Assembly (NCBI GenBank): GCA_946965045.2
Contig: OX337242.1
Coordinates: 2,418,001 to 2,482,000 of the forward strand
From: Epithemia pelagica
Taxonomy: Eukaryota > Bacillariophyta > Bacillariophyceae > Surirellales > Surirellaceae
Direction: 5' to 3'
DNA length: 64,000 nucleotides
In this document: piece by piece, positions 29,850 to 40,971 of the stretch
Position numbering within the stretch: position 1 is the first letter of the stretch
How the letters are laid out: each line of letters opens with the position of its first letter
Program-made: the position numbers and the translations under genes
Notes under the pieces: model-generated
Told to the model about the DNA's origin: nothing
What the model saw: only the letters and a program-made list of their open reading frames with translations
Database searches by the model: none

Positions 29850-30626
29850 AATTCTCACCGTCTATGGTGGTTAGATTCTACATCTCATCGATTCCCCATG
29901 TCACATAGCCTCGTGCTATTGCATCATGCCCTCTAGCTTCGAGCTATGTTTCCTAGCTTCGCGCTATATCGACCTATATTTCTTCGCAAATCATGAAAAG
30001 TGAGAATAGATTGACGAACTCACTCTCAAGACTAAACTGGGTCGTGCGGTATTACAACGGACGTAAATTTGGCCGTTGCTCGGACATTATACTAACGCCC
30101 TAAGCGTACGCGCCCGAAATCATCGAGCGCGCCCAAGCGACATCCGAGCGCTATCGGCATCTATCCGACCCAACGGTCTAAGTATCCCAAGCACGACACA
30201 CGATCACGCGAGACCATATTTCCATTCCCACAATCTCCAAATTGTCAACAAGCTGCGCGCCATGAAAACAACTATGCCAACCCAAAGCAAGAGCTGTTGA
30301 CCCTGTATATGTTATCCGCCCACATATACATGTCATATACATCACATGAATCAACTCCAACTATTCCAAACCTGTTGCCGCCAAGAACCTATGACACATG
30401 ACCCTTGGCAGGACCGAACATTTCACGTAGACCTATTGTAGTAATCAACACACAATCTAACAATATCACCATTTATCACATCCTCTTTTGTGTCCCGACT
30501 ATCCTTCTGATAGACTTCGACTTGCTTGCTTCTCTGACCCTGAGAAGCTTGTATCGGTTGGTGACCTACCTGATTGTCTGCTCTACCGAGCATCAATGTC
30601 CCTACGATTCAGAAAGAATTGTAACA
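29844..30626 (+). repeat. 3' LTR of Copia C
   Basis: 783 bp, identical to 22243-23025 except for one C-to-T difference seen near 29920. It is followed by the target duplication CATCG and the remainder of the interrupted LTR of element B. Confidence 0.95.
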
Positions 30627-30631
30627 CATCG

Positions 30632-31341
30632 AATGATGCTAGTATTTTATGGCATCCGATGACATTTTCCTAAAAGTGAGAAAAGAATGTCGGCATGCTC
30701 GCGAAACTATAAATTTGGCCACGGCATGCTCGCATTGCACGCGTTATCGGCGACCGCTCGGATATTAACTATGGCCCAACACGTGCGCGCCCAAAACTAT
30801 CAAGTGCGCGCCTCTACTATCCGAGTACGCGCATCCACGATTCGACCTAACGGTCTATGTAATCAAAGCACGAATCACGATCACGCGAGACCATATCTCT
30901 GTTCCCACAAATCCAAGAATGCAAACAGCAACGCGCCCAGGACAAGACTTATACCACGACAAAGCAAGAGCTGTTGCATCCCATACATGTTATCCATCAC
31001 CCTATACATTCAATATACACCAATGCCGGTCTACTCCAACCAGTGAGGACCTATCACACCAGATCCATGGCCGTATACAAGAGCCAGGACTTCGGCACCA
31101 TCAACCACCTTAGTTAGTAATCGTCTCACAATCATTAATATCACCATTTTAACACTCATCTTAAGACTAACCTCTTATCAGTGGACCGACTGCCCCCACC
31201 CACGGCGGACTTTGACTTGCAACTCTTCTCTGACCCGTGGAGGATTGTTGTATCGGCTGGTGATTCGATTGTTGGCTCAGCGAGCCTTTTACCTATCCTA
31301 CCTATCTGTCTAACCCCTGTTGAATCGAGAGAAGTTTATCA
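30632..31341 (+). repeat. Right piece of the 3' LTR of Copia B
   Basis: It continues the LTR of B from AATGATGCTAG to GAAGTTTATCA. With 22195-22242 it makes 758 bp, exactly the length of the 5' copy. Differences from the 5' copy include CGCTCGG for CGCTTGG and CACGTGCGCG for CAAGTGCGCG. Confidence 0.92.
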
Positions 31342-31366
31342 ACGACAACGCCGCACCGGTAGGGTC

Positions 31367-31855
31367 AACGACAACGGGTGGCGACCATCATAACAACACC
31401 ATACTCAACAATTCACTCCTCGTTCCGGCCGAACGGCGAAATAATCCGGGGCTGAGACAACAACTACGACAGGTAACACAACAATCAACTGCTCCCTTCG
31501 TTCGCGAACGAAACACTTGGCGCAACAACAACAACAACCCAAAGGCAGCCATCAGCTACCAGCGTCGACAACGAAAACAACAACAACCCAAACGCGACAA
31601 TCAACTACTCGTTGCCTCGGATCGGCGACAACGACAACACTCCGACAACAACCCCAATGCAACAATCAACAACAGCAACGACAACGGCAACACCACCACC
31701 ATACTCAATTATCGACAACTCGCATTGATTAGCACAACAATCAACTACAAGAAACAATCAATAGGGATTCATGAACGCATCGATTGGATGAAGCATTCAC
31801 GCATGAATTACAAGAGATGTAAAATACGAGTAGAGATATCATGAGGAGTTAGAGG
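31367..31855 (+). repeat. Dispersed CAACAA-rich repeat, copy 1
   Basis: About 490 bp, strongly similar to 38866-39356 and 40972-41462, with occasional substitutions. It is low complexity (CAACAA, ACAACGACAAC) but includes unique islands such as CCTCGTTCCGGCCGAACGGC and CTTCGTTCGCGAACGAA, the latter palindromic. The shared part ends at GAGGAGTTAGAGGC in all three. The translated Gln/Thr-rich frames are not convincing genes. Confidence 0.7.
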
Positions 31856-32136
31856 CGGTTTGTACAGCTTGATCTACTCGTAGTCCTAGTACTTTTACTT
31901 CTCGTACAGAAAGGGGAAGCGCCTACTCGTCATGGTGAAAGGGTTCATCGGTACGAGTACGAGGTACGACAACATCTGATGAATGAGGGGCAGTTGATTT
32001 TACTCTAGGAAAATGTATGGTGAAGTGAATCTCGTAGGGCCGGAAGTTTCACCGAGAATCGAGAATTTAAAGCACGGGCTACTGCGCGAAGAACTTTCGC
32101 TCGGTGGAGCTCGTAGAGTGAGATCCTTTTACGATC
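31856..32136. other. Stretch without a gene, CTCGTA-rich
   Basis: No coding frame is supported. CTCGTA or its complement recurs (for example CTACTCGTAG, CTTCTCGTAC, GGTACGAGTACGAGGTACG). It lies downstream of the minus-strand Copia remnant and could be part of its LTR, but no second copy is present to prove this. Confidence 0.3.
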
Positions 32137-32720
32137 TCAGCATATGATGGTTTGGCCCATGCGGTACGCTTGGCGGGAGAACTGTCTCATTGGGAATTTC
32201 ATCGTCATCGTTGGTTGATGGCAAGACCCTTCCCACGGATTGCCCTCTAGTGCGGGTCCAAGCAACACATTATGGAACTTTCGGAAGAGACTTCCTTGAA
32301 GGGGCTTTGTATAGAATGCGCCAACATTTGTTTGGTAGGACAATAGAAGATCTGGATGTTATCCTGTTCTACCCGATCCTTGATGAAGAAGAACGAATGT
32401 CAATGTGTCGGGATTGCTTCCCGGCTGAGCGCAATCCATTTTTCTCCAGGCAAATTGCACTTTGATTGTCCTGGGCAAATTTGGTCTCGACGTCATAACC
32501 TTGTTCTTCAACAAGGAAACGCTTGGCCCAGATGGTGTTCGGAAGATAATCACTTGCGCCCACTACTTCGGCTTCTGCTGTGGAGCTCTTCATGTTGAGT
32601 TTTTGCTTTCGGGATTTGCTGATCAGTGCACCCCCACCGAGCGCTATTGCACCACCGGGGTGGCTCTTCATATCGTCGTGTACGGCAATGATGCGTTTTC
32701 CCACTTTTGCGAATGAGGAT
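32137..32720 (-). pseudogene. RNase H end of a second, different Copia element
   Basis: Reading down from about 32704, the minus strand codes for HDDMKSHPGGAIALGGGALI, then KLNMKSSTAEAEVVGASDYL, QDNQSAICLEKNG and RHIDIR. A frameshift follows, and FYTKPLQGSLFRKFHNVLL appears in another frame (32343-32137). This is the conserved Copia RNase H with its trailing TKPL(Q) segment, in a version clearly distinct from elements A-C (TAEAE rather than ATYGSE). Everything upstream of RNase H is missing; it joins a PiggyBac fragment at about 32720-32770. Confidence 0.75.
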
Positions 32721-34107
32721 AGTAGCCACGACGAGATAGAAGATTCGGCCGTATTTTGTTATGAAAATACAAATTTGTTGCTGTAGCCATACGGGCAATC
32801 ATTGATTTGGATAAGCCCCCGACGAACTGAAAGCATTCCCATGGGTTAGAAAAGTTGTCGGCAACTCCTGGTTTGAGACCTTCTGGTCCTTTATACATCG
32901 ACTTATGGTTGTTGTCTTTGCCAATCCATTTTGACGGCTGATGAGACAGGGTAATCTCTTGTAAGGAAAAAGAAAAGTCATCCATCAAGTTTCTGATAGA
33001 TGTTTGATTGCCGCATCCTGTTGCGTTGGTGTTTCCTGTGGCGTTGGTGTTTCCTGTTGCGTTGGTGTCGTCGTTATCTTGTTGAGGCCCCTCATTTTCC
33101 GAATCGCCAGCTTCTTCATCCAGTGGATTGTCTGTTCGTTGTAGTTGTGTGTCTTGTAACATGTCGTCCTCCTCAGCTCCATCTTCGTCAGATTCGGAGG
33201 AATCCGATTCACTTGATTCACCAGCTGCATGGCAACGTCGAAGTCTCGGACGACGTGCATTAGTTTCTTCTGCAGGTGCCGGTGCAGCAGAGGTACTGCC
33301 ACTTCCGAAGAGATGAATTGGCCGCGAGTCTTGATTGTTCGGCGTATTGTCAGTATTCTCCTGTTGTTGAGTATCGGTAAGGTTGGAAATTGCAGGAGAG
33401 TGTTCCTCTTCAGTCGTGGCAGTGTTCAATGCTGCGCGTCGTCTGGCTCTTTCAATAGTGTTAGGGACTGTGTTGGGAGGCGACGAGTCATTTTCAACTT
33501 GTTCATTTGGGTCTCGAGCGAGCGCATTCGACGGATTGCTGACATTGGTCGTTTGGGTTTGTTGCCGATTGGGAACAGACACAGTAGGGCCTGTCTGTGT
33601 TACTGTTGCGGGAATTGCAGCGTTGCTTAGCCGGACAGCTTCATGCTTTTTAGCTAGCGTCGCTTCATCGTAGTCGATTACGAATTCCTGGAGCTTATCC
33701 TTGATATATATATATGGAGAAGAGGGAAACTGACGACGAACCCAGATTGAGGATATCACGTACATGTGACCATTCTTGGTGGTTGGACACGCAATGATCT
33801 GGCCTTCCAGTACCAAGGGTGTTGTCATGTTACCACGGCTTGGAAATGACTCTCGAAAGCGGTCAGCGTAGATTCGGTCCAACCAGAAAGTAGGCGGTGC
33901 GTAGAGCTTTCTCTTGGAATATGAAAATCGAATACGTGGTGGCTGTTGTGTACGTTGTGCAGGCCGGGGAGCCATAACAGAAGGACACTTGGCTTGATTC
34001 GTTGCCTTGGGTGGGAATCGAGCACTGATTGAGAGAACAAGCGCTTTCAGACGTTTGGGTGCCTGTGGCCGATTCAGATGGATCGGACGACATGACCTTT
34101 TTTGCAC
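32720..34107 (-). pseudogene. N-terminal part of a PiggyBac-type transposase
   Basis: A minus-strand frame of about 460 sensible codons. A plausible start is the Met of MAPRPAQRTQQPPRIRFSYS, near 33974. A first domain (LYAPPTFWLDRIYADRFRES through WVRRQFPSSPYIYI) resembles the N-terminal region I know from diatom PiggyBac-like proteins. A long acidic, Ser/Thr/Asn-rich linker with ATGNTN repeats follows. Then comes the opening of the DDE_Tnp_1_7 domain (LKPGVADNFSNPWECFQFVG, GGLSKSMIARMATATN). The catalytic Asp residues are missing, because the frame breaks off at about 32770 where the Copia remnant begins. Family assignment is from pattern memory. Confidence 0.6.
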
Positions 34108-34291
34108 ACAGGATGTTGACTATGTTTGAAAGCAGAATGGAGACTGTCGGCAATCAATTATGCTTGAGAGGAAAGCAATCAACAACCAAACATTGGACCA
34201 CTAGGGTCGGAATACAAAAATGAGGAAAATCGTTGAAATTTCAAAGGGAGAAACGACGGTGATGACTATGGAATTAGTGTACGATGTCTTA

Positions 34292-35300
34292 TCCTTAATC
34301 GGCCAAGGCCGCCATATCGGCCTTCACTTTGGAATTTTTGCCAAACAAAAACAGGGTAAAAAATCAATATTTAGCCTTTTGGGACATCAGAAATGAATTC
34401 TACGGGTCAAAATTACCCTAGACAATGTTTCTTGGTATCATGGTAGTTGCAGCTGCAGTCGTAATGGGCATTTTGGTGACCATCATTTTTTCAAAAAACA
34501 CAGCATCGGCCTTCGTTGTCCAATCGAGAATGCCCAATGAAAACAAGAATGATGGGGCCACCAGTGCTTCTGGTGTTCCCCATTCCATTATGATATCATC
34601 AGACAGCCCTAGTGCTATTTCTGATTCATTTGGACGGTCCGAAGCAACTCCAGGTACGAAAAACCAAGAGAAGATTTTTGTTCGTGAAGTGGCTTCTATC
34701 ATTATCAACGTGTAACTCTTTTCTTTCCTCCAGGGCATTCTCAAGATAATAGTCAAGCTGTATGCACAGCAACAGAGACAACAATCAACCAGTCAACAAG
34801 AACAAGCAACCTTCCGGAGTCACATTCAGGTTAGTCGCACTTACCCACCACGATAGAAGCACGAGAAACGAAAATGAGGTTTTTGGGCCAAAAATGGGGG
34901 TCAGAAGCATCATTGATAGCAGTACGGCACAATGCACGGTAAATCAAAAAGTGCGACCAAAAACCTCATGAGTCGAGGTGAATATCACCTCCTGCAATGG
35001 CATGTTTGTCCTGGATCCTTGCCCATCCAACAAAAGACATACACAAGAACATACTGACGAAGTTTGAAACAAAAAAGTTGTAGACTTCATGAGATATTTC
35101 AGTTTTAGTAAGATTTTTTGCAATACTGTAGTTTGTGCACGTCCAAAAGCAGACATGTAATGGTCATATGGAAACCAGACCTTCTCCATCAAAACAACCA
35201 TGCTTTGAAGATGTTGTTTGCATAGTTACAGCCATGGAGCCTTCATTTTGGAGTGTATTGAAGGCCGGAATATCGGCCTTCCCCCACTCCGATTAAGGGA
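34292..35300. mobile_element. MITE-like element with TA target duplication, carrying exon-like sequence
   Basis: The left end TCCTTAATCGGCCAAGGCCG (34292) and the right end (...CTCCGATTAAGGGA, 35300) are imperfect inverse copies; GGCCG..ATATCGGCCTTC is repeated inside each end. TA flanks both sides (34290-34291, 35301-35302), the target duplication of Tc1/mariner-type elements. Length is 1009 bp, with no transposase. The right two thirds show no gene. Confidence 0.55.
34425..34829 (+). pseudogene. Two-exon fragment of an unknown membrane or secreted protein
   Basis: The start ATG at 34425 is followed by a hydrophobic segment (MVVAAAVVMGILVTIIF) typical of a signal anchor. The frame then runs through a Ser/Pro-rich stretch to CTCCAG, with a donor GTACGA at 34654. 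An acceptor TTTCTTTCCTCCAG ends at 34733 (80-nt intron). The second exon reads GHSQDNSQAVCTATETTINQ in phase and reaches another donor-like CAG/GTTAGT at 34830. No further exon is found before the end of the enclosing MITE-like element, so this looks like a captured 5' gene fragment. The protein family is not recognised. Confidence 0.35.
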
Positions 35301-35302
35301 TA

Positions 35303-38300
35303 TGGAAATGTTCCAAATGGAAAGATCTATGAGAACCAAGGGTCCAAAATGAAATGACGTGGATGCTGAGAACAATAGGGTGTCATGAAGTTATCGGAGT
35401 AGTGTATTTACTACTCAATTTTATCGGAGCAGTGTATTCACTACTCGATTACGATTGGTGTTGAGCACAAACTTCAATCCTCCGCACAACATTGAACTTC
35501 AAAATGTCCCTGTTTTCTGTTGTCAATAAAAAAACCCTATGCAGCCAGCAATATGCTGTGGGTACTTGAAAACTTAATAAGTATTGCAATCTGGAATGGT
35601 GTCTAAAACACACGCCAGTGCTTCTGTCAAAATGTGCTTTCTTCCGCATAATTTCCATAGGCAGATTTTGGTGAATCCACCCCAGTGTACGAGTTGAAAG
35701 GTATTTTTGTCGAAAAACCAATAATAGCCGCAAAGTGGCGCGACATGTCTGCCACTTGTATTCATGTCCATTTCAGGACCACCAAACATTGGCCACCTCC
35801 AGTTCATTTGGATTAAAGACACACTTAACTCAATATGTATCATGGTACTCCTATTTGTTTAGACTTCCTGGCCCTCCAAATATAAATATACTGTACTCTT
35901 CAATCGTGTCATCACATTTACTGTTGATCCAGGTGGAAGATTTTGACACTAACATTGATGCGCAATGGTACTTCGTTTGACTGGATTATTCGTTTTTGTT
36001 GCGGCCCCATTGTAGTCTGCTGTGGTGTCTCGAAGAGTGGGACAATTCTTGACACAGGGTGTTCCCACTTCGTTTTGGTTAGATCGACCGGGAAACCCTC
36101 AGCAGCTTCACTACGAACAGAACGGCACGCGTACCCGCGCACGTGATAGGTAAATGAGCCATTAAGTGAGAAGGTTCGTCTCACTACGCAAGTGCCCAGC
36201 ACTAACGTCACATGAGGGAAGCCGCTTCTCGGAAAAACGTCTGTCGATCGAGGACAAACAAAGCAAAAAACATTCAAATGAGGAGCTAAGAAAGCCTTGG
36301 ATTCGATGTAAGTCAATGACCGACCTTCCAACGAGGCTTTCCCGGTAACTGGGTCGACGCAGCCAGATCTGAAATTTCTTCCACAATGAAACATCGCCCG
36401 ACTTTTCATGGATAAGCAGCACGGAATAAATATGGAATTCCAAACGACAGACACCATGCCATTTAACATTACTGGGGTGTCAGTACTACAGAAACGAACA
36501 TTAACAAAACTCAGGTTCCAAACGACGCCATTATTCTAACCCGGTTCAGACCAATGTTAAAGCCGCCTTTGTCGCATGACAATAGTGTCATGGGCAAATA
36601 TGGAAGGCCTCGGAACATTTCAGCAGTTATCTGTACTCGAGGGTAAGGGTTAGGTTAACAATTAGCGTTTTGATTAAAGCCAACCACCTCTAGTTCCATG
36701 CAAGGCGCACGGACGCCAAAGTATAACGTCGAACGTCTGAAGAAATCCCGAAAATCCATTCACTCAAAGCATATCTTAGATCTTCCATCCCTTCTTCAGA
36801 TACGACTGTTGCCGAGTGCGAAAGAGGAGTCTGGGGACAAGGAAGCCGGTGGAAAGCGGAATTTCTCTGCTTGGAATCTATAGAGATCGCGACAACGGTT
36901 TTCTACGACAAATCGGAAAAAACACGGAGAGAGACCATGGAACCAAAAACAATCTCGTGAAACCTATCTGGAGTTGCCCTGTCAACGGCCAGTCGTATCC
37001 TGCGCCTACAGATGGGAGCCGCCCGTCTCTGCGAGTAGATTCATATTCTTCCAGAAGAAAGAACCACATGGACATCAAGATTCTCTTCAGTTGGTCCTCC
37101 CTCCTATCCCCCATCGTCGTGGATAGATCTTTTTGTTTTGTCCATTGAAACTAAAATTTGCTGTTTATCAGGACTCCATCTCAAAAGAAACATCTCAAAA
37201 GCACTTACATGAAAGAAGAATGGTTTGGATGGTGCATTGCAGTTCGGCGAATTCGTTCTGGAGGACGCCTACCAACGTTCTTCTAGAATGTGAACTAACC
37301 TTTTGTTCTTCTCCTGCTTTTGAAGGAGAGGCAGACGGCAGATGAACGATGGGGGAAATGCTAAACAATGATTGATGGTGCTGATTGCAGATTGAAGGGC
37401 GAATAAGGATGGGTGACAAATGTATGAACAGCTTCTCTGTTAACATTTTGATGGATTGGCACGTCTGTGAGTTTCTGAATGGGTAAAGGCACCTCTCTAT
37501 TGTTTCTTATTAGCTATCACTAGATCTATTCATTCCTTTCTGTAATGAACGGACGCCTACTCCTGCAAAGAACGACACTTATCACATGAAGCGACTTCCT
37601 CGATCTGAAAAACTGGAGAGGAGGGATTAATCTATGCAACAATATGTATATGATTAGTTTTTGGCCCAGACACGTACTAGGTGTTAGAGGCAGCGGAAAG
37701 ACAGAGGGAAAACGGTAACAAAACTACGTGGCAGCTGGTCATGAGAGAGAGAAATATCGATCTTTGTTGCTTGTTCGACACATGTATGATAGATGTTCGG
37801 ATTCCTGAACATTGGTGGTGAACATGAACCGTGCTTTTGCATTTTAGACCAGATCCTCGAAGCACCACCACAACCATACTACGATCAAGAAAAGATACAC
37901 ATTTTACTACGCATTGTGTGCAGGGGCTAGTGTCGTTTTCTTCAATAGGAGAGCCAGTATAGAGAAAAGCGAGAGGAGCTTTCTTCCACTTTATAATAAG
38001 TGACATTTTGACTGATCTCACACTTTTCTCAGTTCGTATTTTATGGACGAGGTTTTGATTGAGAAGAATACCATGTCGTAGGAATTTGTTCAATGGACTG
38101 GGACTTGGTATCTGGAATTGCTCTTATGTAATGTCATCGACAATATAATCTTGGCCCACGGTGGTCAAGGACAAACCAATATGAAGAGCCATTTGGAGCC
38201 TCGCGATGGGAGTTTTCTTGTGCCCTATGAATGTTTATCTTCTCAGTACGAGCCTGGCAACACGTTCTTGTCGCATACCCTGCACGGACTTAGTATTCTT

Positions 38301-38491
38301 ATCCCGCGCGCCTATGTCTCGTTAAATTTCATTGCGATCAACACGTCAACGTCACTGGAATCCCACCGCCAAGCACTATGGAGGTACCAACATTGAGAAC
38401 GAGGTCATTGAAAGAAGAGGCCACCATGTCGACCTACAAGAAGACTGTCTCTCCCAACCAGGACCCTCATTATGACCTATACCTAAAGGAC
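35303..38491. other. 3.2 kb without a supported gene
   Basis: Many short frames exist, but none shows a recognisable motif, splice signals or biased composition. The stretch includes a pair of stem-loop repeats (35396-35451) and a perfect 7-bp inverted repeat CATGACA-ATAG-TGTCATG near 36577. Frames at 36469-35918 (minus) and 38093-37677 (minus) were inspected and not accepted. It is probably decayed intergenic or transposon DNA. Confidence 0.5.
35396..35451. repeat. Two tandem stem-loop repeats
   Basis: ATCGGAGTAGTGTATTTACT and ATCGGAGCAGTGTATTCACT, each followed by ACTC, are repeated head to tail with a period of 28-29 bp. Each can pair within itself (GAGTAGT with ACTACTC). Confidence 0.6.
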
Positions 38492-38865
38492 TCGCGTCCT
38501 TTGTGTGGCCCGTGTTGAATGAATGTCGTCAAATGGACTTGTAGTCTTGCAACTCTCTTAGAAAACACAAAGCCTCAACTTTTTTACGCTCACTTTTTTC
38601 TCCTGTTCGCGCCGGCACCACTGAAGAGTATAAATTATATATATTACTGTATAAAATAAAAAACGTCATTTTTTCTCGTCTGTTCTGTCTGTCTGTCTGG
38701 TTGGCTGTCTGGTTGTCGGTCTGTTTGTCGTTCCACTGGATGTGGTACAACTGCTTCATGGGAACATCTCGTTTCTTAAGACGAATGGTTGCCTGGTTCC
38801 ACAGTTCTACAGCCCAAACGAGGCAAAGCGGAAACAACAAGTAGCGACAGCAACAACGAGCGGTG

Positions 38866-39356
38866 TCAACGACAACGAGTGGCGACCATCACAACAACAC
38901 CAGACTCAACAATTCACTCCTCGTTCCGGCCGAACGGCGAAATAATCCGGGGCTGAGACAACAACTACGACAGGTAACACAACAATCAACTGCTCCCTTC
39001 GTTCGCGAACGAAAACACTTGGCGCAACAACAACAACAACCCAAACGCAGCCATCAGCTACCAGTGTCGACAACGGAAACAACAACAACCCAAACGCGAC
39101 AATCAACTACTCGTTGCCTCGGATCGGCGACAACGACAACACTCCGACAACAACCCCAATGCAACAATCAACAACAGCAACGACAACGGCAACACCACCA
39201 CCATACTCAATTATCGACAATTCGCATTGATTAGCGCAACAATCAACTACAAGAAACAATCAATAGGGATTCATGAACGCATCGATTGGATGAAGCATTC
39301 ACGCATGGACTACAAGAGATGTAAAATACGAGTAGAGATATCATGAGGAGTTAGAG
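38866..39356 (+). repeat. Dispersed CAACAA-rich repeat, copy 2
   Basis: Matches 31367-31855. In this copy the shared part is preceded by more CAACAA-like sequence and ends at GAGGAGTTAGAGGC, followed by the 5' flank of the transposase gene. Confidence 0.7.
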
Positions 39357-39384
39357 GCTATGGGTTCTTACACGGTGTTTGCCC

Positions 39385-39472
39385 GATATGATCGGGCTAG
39401 CCCGATATGTGCATTCCAGCCCGATATGATCGGGCTAGCCCGATATGTGCATTCCAGCCCGATATGAGCATT
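39385..39472. repeat. Tandem palindromic repeats upstream of the transposase gene, copy 1
   Basis: AGCCCGATATGATCGGGCT is a perfect inverted repeat with a 3-base centre. It occurs within a unit of about 38 bp (with AGCCCGATATGTGCATTCC) that is present twice, followed by a partial third. Such arrays next to a DDE transposase may be subterminal binding sites of the element. Confidence 0.6.
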
Positions 39473-39802
39473 TAATCTGGCTTGCGTGACACATTATACA
39501 AGCCCCAAGAAAGGGCTATTGACAGAATGGTACTCAATTGTACTTTACTACTAAGAATTGGTTCTACTTTCACATGATCAATTCACGATACTCCCCTTTC
39601 AGTTTGCATGTGTTTGTATTGGCTTGCTTTCTTCTACCGAGTCCACCTCCCTATCCTGTAGTGTACTCTTCTAATAATACTTGGACTTGGTGATCGGCGG
39701 GGAGTAGAAACTCTGAACCATGATTCCAAACCACTTTTGCAAACGGTTCCGAATGGACTCCTCCTCTTTGTTTGTGACAGAAAACACACATTGTGGTCAA
39801 CC

Positions 39803-40613
39803 ATGACGGACGACGGAGTTGATGCTCCTCCTCTGAAGCGCTCTCGCCTTCATGAGCTCTCCACCGACGACATAATGTACAAGGCTTGCATCATCTTTGG
39901 ATGCGACCCGTACAAGAAGAAAGCTCCAAAAACAGAGGAGAGGAAGTTTCGTGCACTCTAGAGGAAGTTTCGTGCACTCTTTGGGTGCTTGCCCATTGTT
40001 GTGCTTGCGTTGTGGAGCCTTCTGCTAGAGTGTAGTTTTGTGCCTGAAGGAGGCAAGCTCATCCATTTGTTTTGGGCCTTGCTGTTCGTGAAAGTGTATC
40101 CCACAGAGGATACTCTTACAGTACTTTGCTCGGATCCAACTGGGATCCATGATCGTAAAACAGTTCGAAAATGGATTCGGATGTTCATGACAGCCGTCTC
40201 CTACCTAACAGATATAGTGGTAAGTTGACTGCAATGTTGAACTGACTGTTTCCTATTATTGTCTAACCCTTTGGATTGCTTTTCTTTGGCAGATTGATTT
40301 TGATAATGGCCTTAGTGATGACATTGGCAATGATTGCCTTGTCAATGTCAATGGCACAGATTTTCTTATTCGCCATAATGGGCGCAAGTTTTATTCCTAC
40401 AAGTTTAACCACTCCGGTCTCCGCTATGAGGTTGCAACGTGCATTCGCACAGGAGATCTGGTTTGGATTTCTGGTCCAGGGGAGCCAGGCATGTATAATG
40501 ATATTGCTTTGTTCCGCAACAGCGGAATCATGTATCTACTCGACGAGGGCAAACGAGTGGAAGCCGATGATGGCTACCGTGGCGAGGCACCGGTGCATCG
40601 CGTCCTTTGTGTG
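39803..40613 (+). pseudogene. Harbinger-like DDE transposase, 3'-truncated copy
   Basis: The same start (MTDDGVDAPPLKRSRLHELS), internal stop and 73-nt intron (40220-40292) as the complete copy 2106 bp downstream. After ADDGYRGEAPVH the frame runs into the start of the next duplication unit, so the C-terminal part with the third catalytic region and the RFKQFGVLKQ segment is lost. It is a by-product of the tandem duplication. Confidence 0.75.
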
Positions 40614-40971
40614 GCCCGTGTTGAATGAATGTCGTCAAATGGACTTGTAGTCTTGCAACTCTCTTAGAAAACACAAAGCCTCAACTTTTTTACGCTCACT
40701 TTTTTCTCCTGTTCGCGCCGGCACCACTGAAGAGTATAAATTATATATATTACTGTATAAAATAAAAAACGTCATTTTTTCTCGTCTGTTCTGTCTGTCT
40801 GTCTGGTTGGCTGTCTGGTTGTCGGTCTGTTTGTCGTTCCACTGGATGTGGTACAACTGCTTCATGGGAACATCTCGTTTCTTAAGACGAATGGTTGCCT
40901 GGTTCCACAGTTCTACAGCCCAAACGAGGCAAAGCGGAAACAACAAGTAGCGACAGCAACAACGAGCGGTG

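Larger units (their letters stand above)
22243..30626 (+). mobile_element. Ty1/Copia element C, apparently complete, nested in element B
   Basis: The two 783-bp LTRs (22243-23025, 29844-30626) begin TGTTAGAATTCTCACCG and end GAATTGTAACA. I see only one difference between them (GCTATCGCATC against GCTATTGCATC). The 5-bp target duplication CATCG occurs at 22238-22242 and 30627-30631, within the LTR of B. The order is 5' LTR, primer site, ORF1, spacer, gag-pol of 1895 codons without interruption, polypurine tract, 3' LTR. Near-identical LTRs, an exact target duplication and open frames all point to a recent, possibly still mobile copy. Confidence 0.95.
14776..31341 (+). mobile_element. Ty1/Copia element B, carrying Copia C in its 3' LTR
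   Basis: The LTRs are 14776-15533 and 22195-22242 plus 30632-31341. Both total 758 bp once element C and one copy of its target duplication are removed. The 5-bp target duplication ACGAC flanks the whole (14771-14775 and 31342-31346), lying in the 170-bp tandem repeat. Order: 5' LTR, primer site, ORF1, conserved spacer, gag-pol, polypurine tract, 3' LTR. About six single-base differences are visible between the LTRs, so the insertion is older than C. Gag-pol has a stop and a frameshift. Confidence 0.92.
38492..40597 (+). repeat. Exact 2106-bp tandem duplication, copy 1
   Basis: Every base compared between this block and 40598-42703 is identical. It begins TCGCGTCCTTTG and ends ...GAGGCACCGGTGCA. 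It contains a CTGT microsatellite, the CAACAA-rich repeat, palindromic repeats and the transposase gene without its last 300 bp. Confidence 0.95.

Noticed and set aside
35918-36469. 183-codon minus-strand frame
   Set aside because: No motif, no neighbours, no splice signals; in anonymous DNA such lengths occur by chance.
36638-36660. Telomere-like GGGTAAGGGTTAGGTT
   Set aside because: Only two imperfect units; not an interstitial telomere array.
38866-39234. Gln/Thr-rich frame in the CAACAA repeat as a small gene
   Set aside because: Low-complexity translation; reading frame not conserved in the copy at 31367.
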